NCBI GenBank assembly: GCA_034111645.1
Contig: JAWUWW010000010.1
Coordinates: forward strand, 74,649 to 138,648
From: CANLBN01 sp034111645
GTDB lineage: Bacteria; Pseudomonadota; Gammaproteobacteria; Pseudomonadales; Cellvibrionaceae
Direction: 5' to 3'
Length of the DNA: 64,000 bases
In this document: positions 46,712 to 55,770 of the stretch, in pieces
Layout of the letters: each line of letters begins with the position of its first letter
Numbering within the stretch: position 1 is the first letter of the stretch
Made by a program: the position numbers and the translations under genes
The notes under the pieces: generated by a model
What the model was told of the DNA's origin: nothing
The model's input: only the letters and a program-made list of their open reading frames with translations
The model's database searches: none

Positions 46712-47710
46712 ATGAACCTCAATCAGATCATACCTAAAGCTGCAATCATGTCGCTTGCGACACTTTCTGCCGCCGTAGGCATAACAATTTTATCGACCCA
46801 AAGCGCTGTCGCTGCCGATGTAAAAATTACTTCTCTTGGCAGTATGGAAGGCGAGTTCTGCCAGCTTGATCGCGCTATGATATTTGAAGACCCCGATGGT
46901 ACGCGTGTACTTTATGATCCAGGCCGCACTGTAGCGGGCGCTGATGATCCACGATTGGGTAAAATTGATGTGATTCTTGTCAGTCATATGCATGGCGATC
47001 ACGTTGGCGATAAGCATATTGCCAACGTCGGTAGTGGTGAGTGCAGTGAAACGGCTTTTCCTGTTGATGCTTTGCCTAATACAAGTGCCGTCAACATAGC
47101 GATGTCGAAAGGCGCGGTTATTATGACGGGTAGCGAAATGCCAAAGTTTTTTGCAAATAAGTTAGCAGCGCTTGGTGGCGACCCTAAAAAATCTGAGCTA
47201 GTACGTTTTGGTGCATCAAAAAATGTCGGTGGCGTCACTATTACAACGGTTCCTGCCGCACACTCTAATGGCATATCTGCCGAAATGATTGGTGGTGAAC
47301 TAGGTAAGTTGTTAGCAAGCTCTGGTGTTGGTGCATATGCCGGTCCACCTACAGGTTACGTGTTAACTTTTTCTAATGGACTTGTTGCCTATCTTTCTGG
47401 CGATACAGGTATAACGGCTGAGCAAAAAACCGTTGTTGGTGATTATTATAAAGCCAGCTTAGTGGTGATGAATATTGGCGATACCTTTACTACTGGCCCA
47501 AAAGAGGCGGCATGGGTTGTTAATAAGCTAGTAAAACCCAAGTCGGTTATTGCCTCTCATGCTAACCAACCATCAACAAAAGATGGTAAGGTTATTGAAG
47601 GTACGCGCGTAGAAAGCTTTATTAAAATGAGTAAAGTGCCAGTGTATGTGCCATTAAGTGGTGTGACGATGAGTTTCAATATGAAAGGCGTTTGTACGGA
47701 AGGTTGTTAG
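46712..47710 (+). CDS. Secreted MBL-fold metallo-hydrolase
   Basis: A 332-residue exported protein with a signal peptide (hydrophobic ~10-33, cleavage after SAVAA). The MBL metal motif is VSHMHGDHVGD near residue 93, followed by AAHSNGIS (near 189), YLSGDTGIT (near 231) and IASHANQPS (near 288), so the two-metal site looks complete. It resembles the UlaG/UPF0173-like branch but is periplasmic, with paired cysteines near residue 42, in the metal loop and at the C-terminus (GVCTEGC). The substrate is unknown. AGGAGC lies just upstream of the ATG. Confidence 0.88.
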   Translation: MNLNQIIPKAAIMSLATLSAAVGITILSTQSAVAADVKITSLGSMEGEFCQLDRAMIFEDPDGTRVLYDPGRTVAGADDPRLGKIDVILVSHMHGDHVGDKHIANVGSGECSETAFPVDALPNTSAVNIAMSKGAVIMTGSEMPKFFANKLAALGGDPKKSELVRFGASKNVGGVTITTVPAAHSNGISAEMIGGELGKLLASSGVGAYAGPPTGYVLTFSNGLVAYLSGDTGITAEQKTVVGDYYKASLVVMNIGDTFTTGPKEAAWVVNKLVKPKSVIASHANQPSTKDGKVIEGTRVESFIKMSKVPVYVPLSGVTMSFNMKGVCTEGC

Positions 47711-48153
47711 ATTTTTAGTTAGATTAGCGCTAAATATTTTTAGCACTAATTGTATCCATCAGTTTTTTAACACTAATTTTTTGTAAATTTCAATGTAAAG
47801 CCCAATGAAGAACCCAATGTAATTACAATGAAAAAATGGGTATAAAAAGACTGATGATCCTATGTTGCCTAACAGATGATCCTATGTTGCCTAGATGTTG
47901 CCTAGATGGAATAGTTAATCAGTGATTCTTCACTCCCCATTATCCATTATCCATTATCCACTATGGGCGATATATGCTTCAGCATAAAATTCAATAGCCT
48001 GCTTTTTATTGTAGATTGAGACAAATGAGGGCCTTAATCTTTGTTATACTACTGCGCTTTGAAGCGTTTGACGGTAACAGAGATGTTTGCCAACTTTAGG
48101 AGCTGTTATAGCATAGCGAATTTTCATAAAAGCATAAAACAATAGGAACTCAC
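47711..48153. other. Intergenic region with short tandem repeats
   Basis: 443 bases between the MBL and aldehyde dehydrogenase genes. It contains GATGATCCTATGTTGCCTA at 47853 and again at 47875, a shortened third copy (47894-47904), and CCATTAT repeated three times plus a CCACTAT variant at 47937-47964. The rest should hold the aldehyde dehydrogenase promoter. Confidence 0.6.
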
Positions 48154-49596
48154 ATGAGCCCACACTATCCATCACTGGTCGCAGGCATAGAAGATTCTGG
48201 TAATCATAAAGACATAACTTCACCTTACGATGGCTCTGTTATCGGTACCGTTTCCACCGTTGATCCCCTAGGCGCTAAACTCGCCTTAAAAACTGCTTAC
48301 GAAATTTATCGCGACCGCAGCCGCTGGTTATCGAAAGTAAAGCGTATCGAGGTATTAGAAAAAACGGCAGCCATTATGCGAGAGCGTTTTGATGAGCTCA
48401 CCAAAGAATCTGCCCGTGAAGGGGGTAAGCCTCTCACAGATTCCATCGTTGAAGTTAATCGCGCCATCGATGGCGTACTCAATTGTATAGACTGCATTCG
48501 TAGCGATGCAGGGGTTGAGATCCCAATGGGAATTACCGCTGCATCTGAAGGGCATATTGCCTTTACTCGTCACGAACCTATTGGTGTTGTTGTGGCCGTA
48601 AGTGCATTTAATCATCCATTAAATCTTATTGTTCACCAAGTTTGTCCCGCCATTGCCACCGGCTGCCCGTTTATCGTTAAACCTGCAGGCGCCACTCCTA
48701 TTACCTGCCTACGTTTTGTGAAAATTTTACACGAAGCAGGCTTACCCGAAGAGTATGGACAAGCCCTTGTTACTGATTCAAACACAACGGCAACAGCACT
48801 GGTGACCGATGAGCGTGTGGGTTTCTTTAGCTTTATTGGGAGTGCGGCTGTCGGCTGGATGTTAAAATCTAAACTGGCACCCGGTGTTCGTTGCGCCCTT
48901 GAGCATGGCGGTGTTGCCCCCATTATTGTGGAAGCCGATGGCGATTTAGACGATGCCGCACCGCTACTAGCCAAAGGCGGTTTTTATCATGCAGGTCAAG
49001 TGTGCGTATCGGTACAGCGGGTATTTGCACACCGTGATATCGCTCGAGATCTGGCTAGTCGTATTGCTACACTTGGGAGCGCCATGAAAATTGGTGATCC
49101 CATCTCGGCGGATACCGAGATTGGCCCGCTAATTAACTCAAAAGAAGTTGATCGTATTGATCAGTGGGTACAAGAGGCAATCGAGGCGGGTGCCGAGGTT
49201 CTGTGTGGTGGTAAGCGTTTACCCAACAACTGCTATGAGGCCACCGTACTATTAAACCCACCCAAGGACTGCACTATTAGTAAAACCGAAGTCTTTGGCC
49301 CTGTTATTTGTGTTTATAGTTATGATGACGTAGACGAGGCAATTGCCGAAGCTAATTCGCTGATGTTCTCTTTTCAAGCGGCGGTGTTCACCAAAAACAT
49401 TGACAAGGCGCTACATTTTTATACCCAAATTGATGCGGCCGCTGTGATGATTAACACCCACACCGCATTTCGCGTAGATTGGATGCCCTTCGCTGGTTTA
49501 AAGCATTCCGGCCATGGTGTTGGCGGAATTCCTTATACCTATGAAGAAATGCAAGTGACTAAACTAGCCGTCATTCGCTCACCATCATTGGCATAA
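48154..49596 (+). CDS. NAD(P)-dependent aldehyde dehydrogenase
   Basis: A 480-residue ALDH-superfamily enzyme. Catalytic Cys is in GGFYHAGQVCVSVQR (near residue 284), the general-base Glu in CALEHGGVAPIIVE (near 250; HGG in place of the usual LGG), the oxyanion Asn in VSAFNHPLNLI (near 152), and the cofactor Lys in PFIVKPAGATP. KTEVFGPV and the MPFAGLKHSGHG end are standard. The EHGG word resembles ALDHs of phosphonoacetaldehyde/sulfoacetaldehyde/lactaldehyde type, but I cannot fix the substrate. It sits beside a sigma-54 activator and the cyanate genes, possibly unconnected. Confidence 0.93.
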   Translation: MSPHYPSLVAGIEDSGNHKDITSPYDGSVIGTVSTVDPLGAKLALKTAYEIYRDRSRWLSKVKRIEVLEKTAAIMRERFDELTKESAREGGKPLTDSIVEVNRAIDGVLNCIDCIRSDAGVEIPMGITAASEGHIAFTRHEPIGVVVAVSAFNHPLNLIVHQVCPAIATGCPFIVKPAGATPITCLRFVKILHEAGLPEEYGQALVTDSNTTATALVTDERVGFFSFIGSAAVGWMLKSKLAPGVRCALEHGGVAPIIVEADGDLDDAAPLLAKGGFYHAGQVCVSVQRVFAHRDIARDLASRIATLGSAMKIGDPISADTEIGPLINSKEVDRIDQWVQEAIEAGAEVLCGGKRLPNNCYEATVLLNPPKDCTISKTEVFGPVICVYSYDDVDEAIAEANSLMFSFQAAVFTKNIDKALHFYTQIDAAAVMINTHTAFRVDWMPFAGLKHSGHGVGGIPYTYEEMQVTKLAVIRSPSLA

Positions 49597-49619
49597 AAAA
49601 GGATATGCATTTTTCAGGT

Positions 49620-49638
49620 GCCCTAAGTCCTTTAGGGC
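49620..49638. other. Short hairpin after the aldehyde dehydrogenase gene
   Basis: GCCCTAA, five-base loop, TTAGGGC: a perfect 7-bp stem 24 bases after the gene stop. No T run follows, so a role in termination or 3' end protection is only possible. Confidence 0.4.
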
Positions 49639-49669
49639 AAGGGGCATGAATGTGGGATGTGCTTCTTTA

Positions 49670-49701
49670 GTTCGATTCTTTGCTCATACAAAGAGTCGAA
49701 C
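49670..49701. terminator. Stable inverted repeat between convergent genes
   Basis: GTTCGATTCTTTG, six-base loop CTCATA, CAAAGAGTCGAAC: 12 of 13 bases pair. It lies between the stops of the convergent aldehyde dehydrogenase and sigma-54 activator genes, where a bidirectional terminator is expected, but neither side has a T run. Confidence 0.45.
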
Positions 49702-49824
49702 TCGACCAAAGGCGAAACTCTTTAATCTACAGTAAAAATACTTGAAGTGGTTCAGTTCGCGGAAATGACGCGAGGGAAAAATTAATGCTAAACCGGCATG
49801 TACTTCATTTATACAGGTCTCCTA

Positions 49825-51774
49825 TTAAAAATCACGAAGATCAATATTATATTTTTTAATCCGCGAGGCAAGTGTTGTCGGCTTTAGCTCTAGCATTTCG
49901 GCGGCGCCATTTTTACCAAATACTTTACCTTCTGTGCGCTCTAGTGCTAATAAAATATTTCGGCGATCTTGGAGCTTAAGTTCAGTTTCTGTCATTATAG
50001 TATGTTGCTTGGTTAGAGTTTTTTGAGCAGAAGATTCCCTTGGTTCTAGTGACGAAGTATCAAATCTTATCGTATCAGTTGTGGCGAGAATAACTTGACG
50101 CTCTATTACATTTTCTAATTCACGAATATTGCCGGGCCAGTGATATGCTTGGAGTTTTTCAAGCTCGGTGATGGGTAACTTTAAACCAACTTTTCCTGCT
50201 CTACTGCTGGATTTTTTTATAAAGTGCTGCGTCAATAATGGAATATCTTCTCGCCGTTCTCGCAATGGGATCGACTGCAGCGGAAACACATTTAATCGAA
50301 AATATAAATCTTCACGAAACTCTTGGCGCTCTACTAAAGCGCTTAAATCTCTGTTGGTGGCTGCAATAATCCGCACGTCGACTTTACGCGTTTTATTGTC
50401 GCCAATACGCTCTAATTCTTGCTCTTGTAAAACGCGCAGTAATTTACTTTGTAAATATAGGGGAATTTCGCCAACCTCATCAAGAAACAAAGTGCCGCCA
50501 TCGGCTAATTCAAAACGTCCAGGGCGCTCGCTAGTGGCACCGGTAAAAGCGCCTTTTACATGCCCAAAGAATTCGCTTTCAAATAAATCAACGGGAATAG
50601 CCGCACAGTTAACGCGAATTAATGGTCTATCTGAGCGATGACTGTTTTCGTGAATAGCGCGAGCAATTAGCTCTTTGCCCGTGCCCGATTCACCATGTAT
50701 TAATACCGTTGCCTCTGTTGGCGCCACAAGATTAATTTGTTGAAGTGCATTTTTAAGCGCCTGACTGTTGCCGATCATCTGATGAAAATTAAACTCTGAG
50801 CTAATTTCTTCTTGCAGATACGCTTTCTCCATTTCTAGTCTGTTCTTAAGATGCTCAACTTCTTTAAGTGCCTCAATTAATTTTCGCTCTGCTGTTTTTT
50901 TTTGTGAGATGTCACGAAAAATAACCACGGCACCTACAATAAAACCGTTATCATTAATGGGGGTGCTGGTGTATTGCACATCAACGGGTTCGCCCGCTTT
51001 ATTCCAAAAAATATCTTCTTCAACGGTATGTACAACACCATCTTTGAAAGCGGCAAAAATTGGGCAATCTTGTATACTAAAATGGCTGCCATCGGTATAA
51101 GAATGGTGCACAGTAGTGTGCATATTACGACCTGCTAGCTCGAGCGCGGTATAGCCTAAAATTTGCTGTGCGGCAGGATTAACAAATGTGGTTATGCCAT
51201 CGGCATCAACACCATAAATACCTTCACCTGCTGCATCTAACAGCAGCCGATTTTCTCGTTCAAATTCTTGAAAGGTTCGTGATACCTGATTCCAATGTCC
51301 AATGCCTGACAAGTAATGTCTATGTGCATCTGCATGCTCTCGGTACTGATCAATTTCGGCAATACGTTGTAAGCTAAGATAAACACATACTTCATCATCA
51401 ATAATTTTTGAAAGACCATTAACTTCTAAAGGCTCTTCGCCTTGATGAGTCTTGATTGACAGTTGGTCGCTCCAAGCCCTTCCGAAGTTGATGATTTCTT
51501 GGGTAAAAACAATAAGGTCGGGAAAGCATTTGGCAAATAATTGGCTCACACGTATGTCTTCTATTTGCTTGACGTCCAACCCTAGTAAGCGAGATGCCTC
51601 TTGATTAGCTGCGATAACAGTATCGGCAACGGGGTTGATAACTAGCTGAGCTGTCGCTGAATAATAAAAATGCGGTTGGATATACAAGGGTAAATTATTT
51701 GTATTTTTTGAGGAATCTAACGCAGTATTGGTTAGGCTAGATAATTCGCTTTTGGGCTTACTGGCTTGACTCAT
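49825..51774 (-). CDS. PAS-containing sigma-54-dependent transcriptional activator
   Basis: A 649-residue enhancer-binding protein. Two PAS-type sensor domains (~30-130 and ~170-290; the second has DAAGEGIYGVDADG and VIFRDISQKK) and a short coiled coil precede the AAA+ domain (~330-570): LIHGESGTGKELIAR (Walker A), GHVKGAFTGATSERPG with intact GAFTGA for sigma-54 contact, GGTLFLDEVGEIP (Walker B) and YHWPGNIRELENVIER. The C-terminus is a Fis-type helix-turn-helix (FGKNGAAEMLELKPTTLASR). It is divergent from the cyanate operon, with a sigma-54 promoter and paired sites in the shared gap, so it likely controls that operon. The PAS ligand is unknown. Confidence 0.94.
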   Translation of the reverse strand: MSQASKPKSELSSLTNTALDSSKNTNNLPLYIQPHFYYSATAQLVINPVADTVIAANQEASRLLGLDVKQIEDIRVSQLFAKCFPDLIVFTQEIINFGRAWSDQLSIKTHQGEEPLEVNGLSKIIDDEVCVYLSLQRIAEIDQYREHADAHRHYLSGIGHWNQVSRTFQEFERENRLLLDAAGEGIYGVDADGITTFVNPAAQQILGYTALELAGRNMHTTVHHSYTDGSHFSIQDCPIFAAFKDGVVHTVEEDIFWNKAGEPVDVQYTSTPINDNGFIVGAVVIFRDISQKKTAERKLIEALKEVEHLKNRLEMEKAYLQEEISSEFNFHQMIGNSQALKNALQQINLVAPTEATVLIHGESGTGKELIARAIHENSHRSDRPLIRVNCAAIPVDLFESEFFGHVKGAFTGATSERPGRFELADGGTLFLDEVGEIPLYLQSKLLRVLQEQELERIGDNKTRKVDVRIIAATNRDLSALVERQEFREDLYFRLNVFPLQSIPLRERREDIPLLTQHFIKKSSSRAGKVGLKLPITELEKLQAYHWPGNIRELENVIERQVILATTDTIRFDTSSLEPRESSAQKTLTKQHTIMTETELKLQDRRNILLALERTEGKVFGKNGAAEMLELKPTTLASRIKKYNIDLRDF

Positions 51775-51967
51775 TTTTTCCTCTATAAAATTAGCGTCGT
51801 TAAATACTTATAGGGTCACCAAAAATCTTGTGTATTCTTAAACTTATAGATAAATCGGTAACCATGAGGGGCTTCAGCATAAGAAAGACATCGTTAATGT
51901 AAAATCTTTGCTATTAATATAAGCACACACCAAAAATATATTCAATAACCAAGCCAATATCACGAGA

Positions 51968-52006
51968 TTTCGTAATATAAATTACACTTTTTCGTAATTA
52001 ACGAAA
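51968..52006. promoter_or_regulatory. Paired candidate enhancer sites for the sigma-54 activator
   Basis: Site 1 (51968-51985) begins TTTCGTAAT and ends AAATTAC; site 2 (51990-52006) is TTTCGTAATTAACGAAA, with perfect TTTCGT/ACGAAA arms. Starts are 22 bases apart, two helical turns, and site 2 is centred about 95 bases upstream of the -12 element. This is typical spacing for enhancer-binding proteins. Confidence 0.55.
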
Positions 52007-52078
52007 TATCGTAGCGATAAATAAATTCAAATTAAAAATAACTCATTGTTTTTCAATTACTTAGTAACCCTCTTTCAG

Positions 52079-52095
52079 TTGGCATATCGCTTGCA
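52079..52095 (+). promoter_or_regulatory. Sigma-54 (RpoN) promoter of the cyanate operon
   Basis: TTGGCATATCGCTTGCA: GG and GC doublets separated by exactly ten bases, with TTGGCA and TTGCA boxes close to the YTGGCAC-N5-TTGCW consensus. It points toward the transporter/cyanase genes and lies next to a divergent sigma-54 activator gene. Confidence 0.75.
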
Positions 52096-52408
52096 ATAAC
52101 TACATTAGCAAAGGTGAAATGCTGATAGTAGATATGTGGTTGTTGCAAATAGATACAAAAATGCAATCAATTGGATAGAAAAAGGGTGATTTGCCATTTA
52201 TGTCTATCAATATCTAATTAATGCGCACAAATAAAGGACGCAAAATTATTTAGAGCGCTAATTTAGTGCGCTAACTAACTAAATAGGTGCGCAAGTTTAC
52301 GGCACGACTAAAGGCTTGTTAAGAATTTGAATTAAAAATGAAAACACGCTAACACGTTTGGATTTGAAACATTTTAATTAGAAATACCAATAACAGAGGA
52401 TTGAATAA

Positions 52409-53902
52409 ATGACTTCTAAAAGCTTAGGCAATCCATTTGACGGAACAACTCGACTTAACCATACCACTGGTTGTCGTTGCGAAATTTGTGCGGGCCATTC
52501 TGCAAATCCTCAAGGTTTAACGGATTATCAGCAGGGCGCATTGTTTGAAAAACAAATAGAAAAGCAAGAAACTCAAGCTCACAACCATGCGGCACACAAG
52601 CCAACAGCGAACGCGAATGCACCTACTTTTGATAGCAGCGACGATATGATGGATCGCGCCATTGAGAGCGCCATTGTTCGTGGAATGTTCGGCCACAATG
52701 ATGAATCGCGTAGACGTTTTATCAAAATGGTAGGTGGCGGCACATTAGCGGCTGCTTTGGGTAGTATCATCCCTTTGGATAAAGTGAAGGCAGCAGTTAA
52801 AGATTCTATTGGGCCTTTAGAAAAGACAAAGCTAAGCGTTGGCTTTGTTCCAATTACTTGTGCAACGCCAATTATTATGGCGCAGCCAATGGGCTTTTAT
52901 GCAAAATATGGCCTAGACGTTAATGTAATTAAGACTGCTGGTTGGGCTGTTGCGCGTGATAAATCTCTAAACGGCGAATACGATGCTTCGCACATGCTAA
53001 CGCCAATGCCGCTAGCAATGTCAATGGGTGCTGGCTCGATTGCCTCACCTTACATAATGCCTGCGGTTGAAAATATTAATGGTCAGGCGATTGTTCTTGC
53101 CAATAAGCACAAAGACAAGCGTAATCCAAAAGACTGGAAAGGCTTTAAGTTTGGAGTACCTTTTGAGTATTCAATGCACAACTTCTTGTTGCGTTATTAC
53201 GTAGCCGAGTTTGGTATCGATCCAGATGTAGACATTCAGATCCGTGTTGTACCACCACCAGAGATGGTTGCTAATTTACGTGCGGGTAATCTTGATGGTT
53301 ATTTGTCACCCGATCCTTTCAATCAGCGTGCTGTTTACGAAAAAATCGGCTTCTTACATTTGCTGACTAAAGACATATGGGAAGGTCATCCTTGCTGTGC
53401 GTTTGCTTGTAGCCAAAAATTTGCGACAGAAATGCCAAATACATATGCGGCATTATTTAAGTCTATTGTTGATGCTACGCAATTCTCGTCGAAGGCAGAG
53501 AACCGTGTTGATATTGCTAAGGCTATTTCACCTAAAAATTATCTGAACCAGCCAGAAATTGTTGTTAAGCAAGTTCTTACCGGTCGTTACGTCGATGGTC
53601 TTCAGGATAAAATTTTAGATGTGCCAAATCGTATCGATTTTGACCCGTTCCCATGGCATTCAATGGCAGTATGGATCTTGACGCAAATGAAGCGTTGGCG
53701 ATATGTAGAAGGTGATATCGACTATAAAGGCATTGCTGAACAAGTCTATGTTGCTGCTGATACTGCACAAGTAATGCGGGATTTGGGTTATACACCACCT
53801 TCAACCACTTACAAAATGCATACCATTATGGGTAAAGAGTTTGATTACAATAAACCCGAAGAATATATCAATAGCTTTGCTATCAAGAAGACGCCTTCAT
53901 GA
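52409..53902 (+). CDS. NrtA/CmpA-family substrate-binding protein, probable cyanate binder
   Basis: A 497-residue periplasmic binding protein. A Tat signal RRRFIKMVGGGTLAAALGSI begins only at residue 101. Before it is a polar cytoplasmic stretch with GCRCEICAGH (residues 21-30). The mature part is NrtA-like: SVGFVPITCATPIIMAQPMG, GEYDASHMLTPMPLAMSMG and FGVPFEYSMHNFLLRYYV. NrtA relatives bind nitrate, bicarbonate or cyanate; cyanate is inferred from the cyanase gene in the same operon. The stop overlaps the permease start by four bases. GAGG lies upstream of the ATG, 12 or so bases. Confidence 0.9.
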   Translation: MTSKSLGNPFDGTTRLNHTTGCRCEICAGHSANPQGLTDYQQGALFEKQIEKQETQAHNHAAHKPTANANAPTFDSSDDMMDRAIESAIVRGMFGHNDESRRRFIKMVGGGTLAAALGSIIPLDKVKAAVKDSIGPLEKTKLSVGFVPITCATPIIMAQPMGFYAKYGLDVNVIKTAGWAVARDKSLNGEYDASHMLTPMPLAMSMGAGSIASPYIMPAVENINGQAIVLANKHKDKRNPKDWKGFKFGVPFEYSMHNFLLRYYVAEFGIDPDVDIQIRVVPPPEMVANLRAGNLDGYLSPDPFNQRAVYEKIGFLHLLTKDIWEGHPCCAFACSQKFATEMPNTYAALFKSIVDATQFSSKAENRVDIAKAISPKNYLNQPEIVVKQVLTGRYVDGLQDKILDVPNRIDFDPFPWHSMAVWILTQMKRWRYVEGDIDYKGIAEQVYVAADTAQVMRDLGYTPPSTTYKMHTIMGKEFDYNKPEEYINSFAIKKTPS

Positions 53903-54729
53903 AATATTCTTTAAACGTGCGAGCGACATTATTGTCGCTCATCATACTTTTTGTATCTTTGGGGATTTGGGAGGTTCTTAACCAACCTCCCAAATCAACA
54001 GAAGCTCTAACGGAATATGAGCTGATGATGGGGAGTGCTGATAACGAAGCTAGAGTTCCGCCACCATCGGCGGTTCTCAAGCTTGCATGGGAAGAGTTAA
54101 GTAACCCTTTTTATGATGCTGGGCCCAATGATAAAGGTATTGGTATTCAGCTAGCGTACTCGATATATCGGGTATTGCTGGGCTTTACTGGAGCAGCACT
54201 AGTGGCGATACCCTTAGGCTTTCTTATTGGTATGTCGCCGTTAATGCAAAAAGCGCTAAATCCATTTATCCAAGTATTGCGACCTATATCACCACTGGCG
54301 TGGATGCCGTTGGCATTATTTGTTATTAAAGATTCTGAGAAGTCTGCGATATTTGTTATTTTTATTTGCTCAATTTGGCCGATGTTAATTAACACCGCTT
54401 TTGGTGTATCGGGAGTAAGAAGAGATTGGATTAATGTGGCAAGAACACATGAATTAAGCCAGTTAAAAACCGCCTTTTTGGTTATTCTACCGGCTGCTGC
54501 GCCAACGATATTAACGGGTATGCGTATTTCTATAGGTATAGCTTGGTTAGTTATTGTTGCTGCAGAAATGTTAGTGGGTGGAACCGGTATTGGCTATTAC
54601 GTTTGGAATGAATGGAATAATCTCGATTTAAATAGCGTTATTTTTTCTATTTTAATGATCGGTATTATAGGCATGTTGCTCGATATGGCATTAGGTGCTG
54701 TCGCCAAATTAGTAGCATACAAGGAGTAG
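53899..54729 (+). CDS. ABC permease, nitrate/cyanate type
   Basis: A 276-residue inner-membrane permease with six hydrophobic segments and the TauC/NrtB-type EAA loop (VARTHELSQLKTAFLVILPA, with the downstream TILTGMRISIGIAW). The periplasmic insert after the first helix (to about residue 65) is as in NrtB. It overlaps the binding-protein gene by four bases and precedes the ATPase gene by three, so all three are one operon importing the same anion. Confidence 0.91.
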   Translation: MKYSLNVRATLLSLIILFVSLGIWEVLNQPPKSTEALTEYELMMGSADNEARVPPPSAVLKLAWEELSNPFYDAGPNDKGIGIQLAYSIYRVLLGFTGAALVAIPLGFLIGMSPLMQKALNPFIQVLRPISPLAWMPLALFVIKDSEKSAIFVIFICSIWPMLINTAFGVSGVRRDWINVARTHELSQLKTAFLVILPAAAPTILTGMRISIGIAWLVIVAAEMLVGGTGIGYYVWNEWNNLDLNSVIFSILMIGIIGMLLDMALGAVAKLVAYKE

Positions 54730-54732
54730 AAC

Positions 54733-55572
54733 ATGTCAAAAGATTTTGTAAGTGTAGAAAATTTAAGTCGGGTTTATCCATCGGAAAGTGGCGATGTTAC
54801 TGTTTTTGATAACGTTAATATTGGCATTAAAAAAGGCGAGTTCGTTTGTATTATTGGCCACTCTGGTTGTGGTAAATCAACAATTATGAACATTCTTGCC
54901 GGGCTTGATGAGCCCACCAGTGGCAGTGTGATCATGGATGGCAGAGAAGTTTCTGGCCCTAGTTTAGATCGTGGTGTGGTGTTTCAAAACTACAGCTTAC
55001 TGCCTTGGTTGAGCACACTGCAAAATGTTTGCTTTGGTGTGGCAGCAAGAAATCCAAGCTGGAGCAAAGAACAAATCAGCGCGCACAGCGCTCATTTTCT
55101 CGACATGGTGGGTCTTAGTAGCGCGTTAAAAAAGAAGCCATCTGAATTATCAGGGGGAATGCGTCAGCGTGTCAGTATCGCTCGTGCTTTTGCGACAAGC
55201 CCAAAACTATTGCTATTAGATGAACCCTTTGGAGCGCTCGATGCATTGACTCGCGGAGTCATTCAAGAGGAGCTGCTTAAAATATGGAGCGAAACTCAGC
55301 AAACTGTTTTTATGATTACGCATGATGTTGACGAGGCCATATTGCTTGCCGATCATATCTTGTTAATGTCTAACGGTCCTAATGCTCGTGTAGCTGAGTC
55401 GGTCAAAATCAATATAGAGCGTCCTAGAAATCGCGCTAAGATTATCGAAGACCCAGCCTATTACAAGATTCGTAATCACTTGGTTAATTTCTTGATTAAT
55501 TGTCCGAAAATGGAACGATCTGATGACGATAATGGTGGTGTGCCGCTGATGGTTGATCCAAGCCTGAAATAA
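54733..55572 (+). CDS. ABC ATP-binding protein, nitrate/cyanate type
   Basis: A 279-residue ABC ATPase of the NrtD/TauB/SsuB class. Walker A IIGHSGCGKSTI, Q-loop FQNYSLLPW, signature LSGGMRQRVSIARAF, Walker B LLLLDEPFGALD and switch ITHDVDEA are all present. The C-terminal ~40 residues carry the NrtD-type tail. It should energise the permease encoded three bases upstream. The cyanase gene follows after a gap of 198 bases. Confidence 0.92.
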   Translation: MSKDFVSVENLSRVYPSESGDVTVFDNVNIGIKKGEFVCIIGHSGCGKSTIMNILAGLDEPTSGSVIMDGREVSGPSLDRGVVFQNYSLLPWLSTLQNVCFGVAARNPSWSKEQISAHSAHFLDMVGLSSALKKKPSELSGGMRQRVSIARAFATSPKLLLLDEPFGALDALTRGVIQEELLKIWSETQQTVFMITHDVDEAILLADHILLMSNGPNARVAESVKINIERPRNRAKIIEDPAYYKIRNHLVNFLINCPKMERSDDDNGGVPLMVDPSLK

Positions 55573-55770
55573 GGTGACGCAATTAAGATGTTGTATTTTA
55601 GCTGTTTTATTTGAAATGTTCTATTTCGAATAAAAATCAAATTGAAAAATACATTTGATCATTCAATTGTTGGCGAATCGAATGGTTTAAAAGAAGTTAA
55701 AGTTTTCGAAAAAATTAGCGGTAACAATATTTTTAATTAATACATTTATATTTATAGAGTAGGAGATATT

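Larger units (their letters stand above)
51775..52408. other. Divergent regulatory region, sigma-54 activator / cyanate operon
   Basis: 634 bases. It holds two candidate enhancer sites (51968-52006), a sigma-54 promoter match (52079-52095) and then about 300 bases of untranslated leader before the substrate-binding protein gene. The leader contains AGCGC...GCGCT inverted arms at 52254-52272 and a GAGG ribosome site before the ATG at 52409. Confidence 0.6.

Noticed and set aside
50168..50641. 157-codon + strand frame opposite the sigma-54 activator
   Set aside because: Antisense to the AAA+ domain, which is clearly the coding strand.
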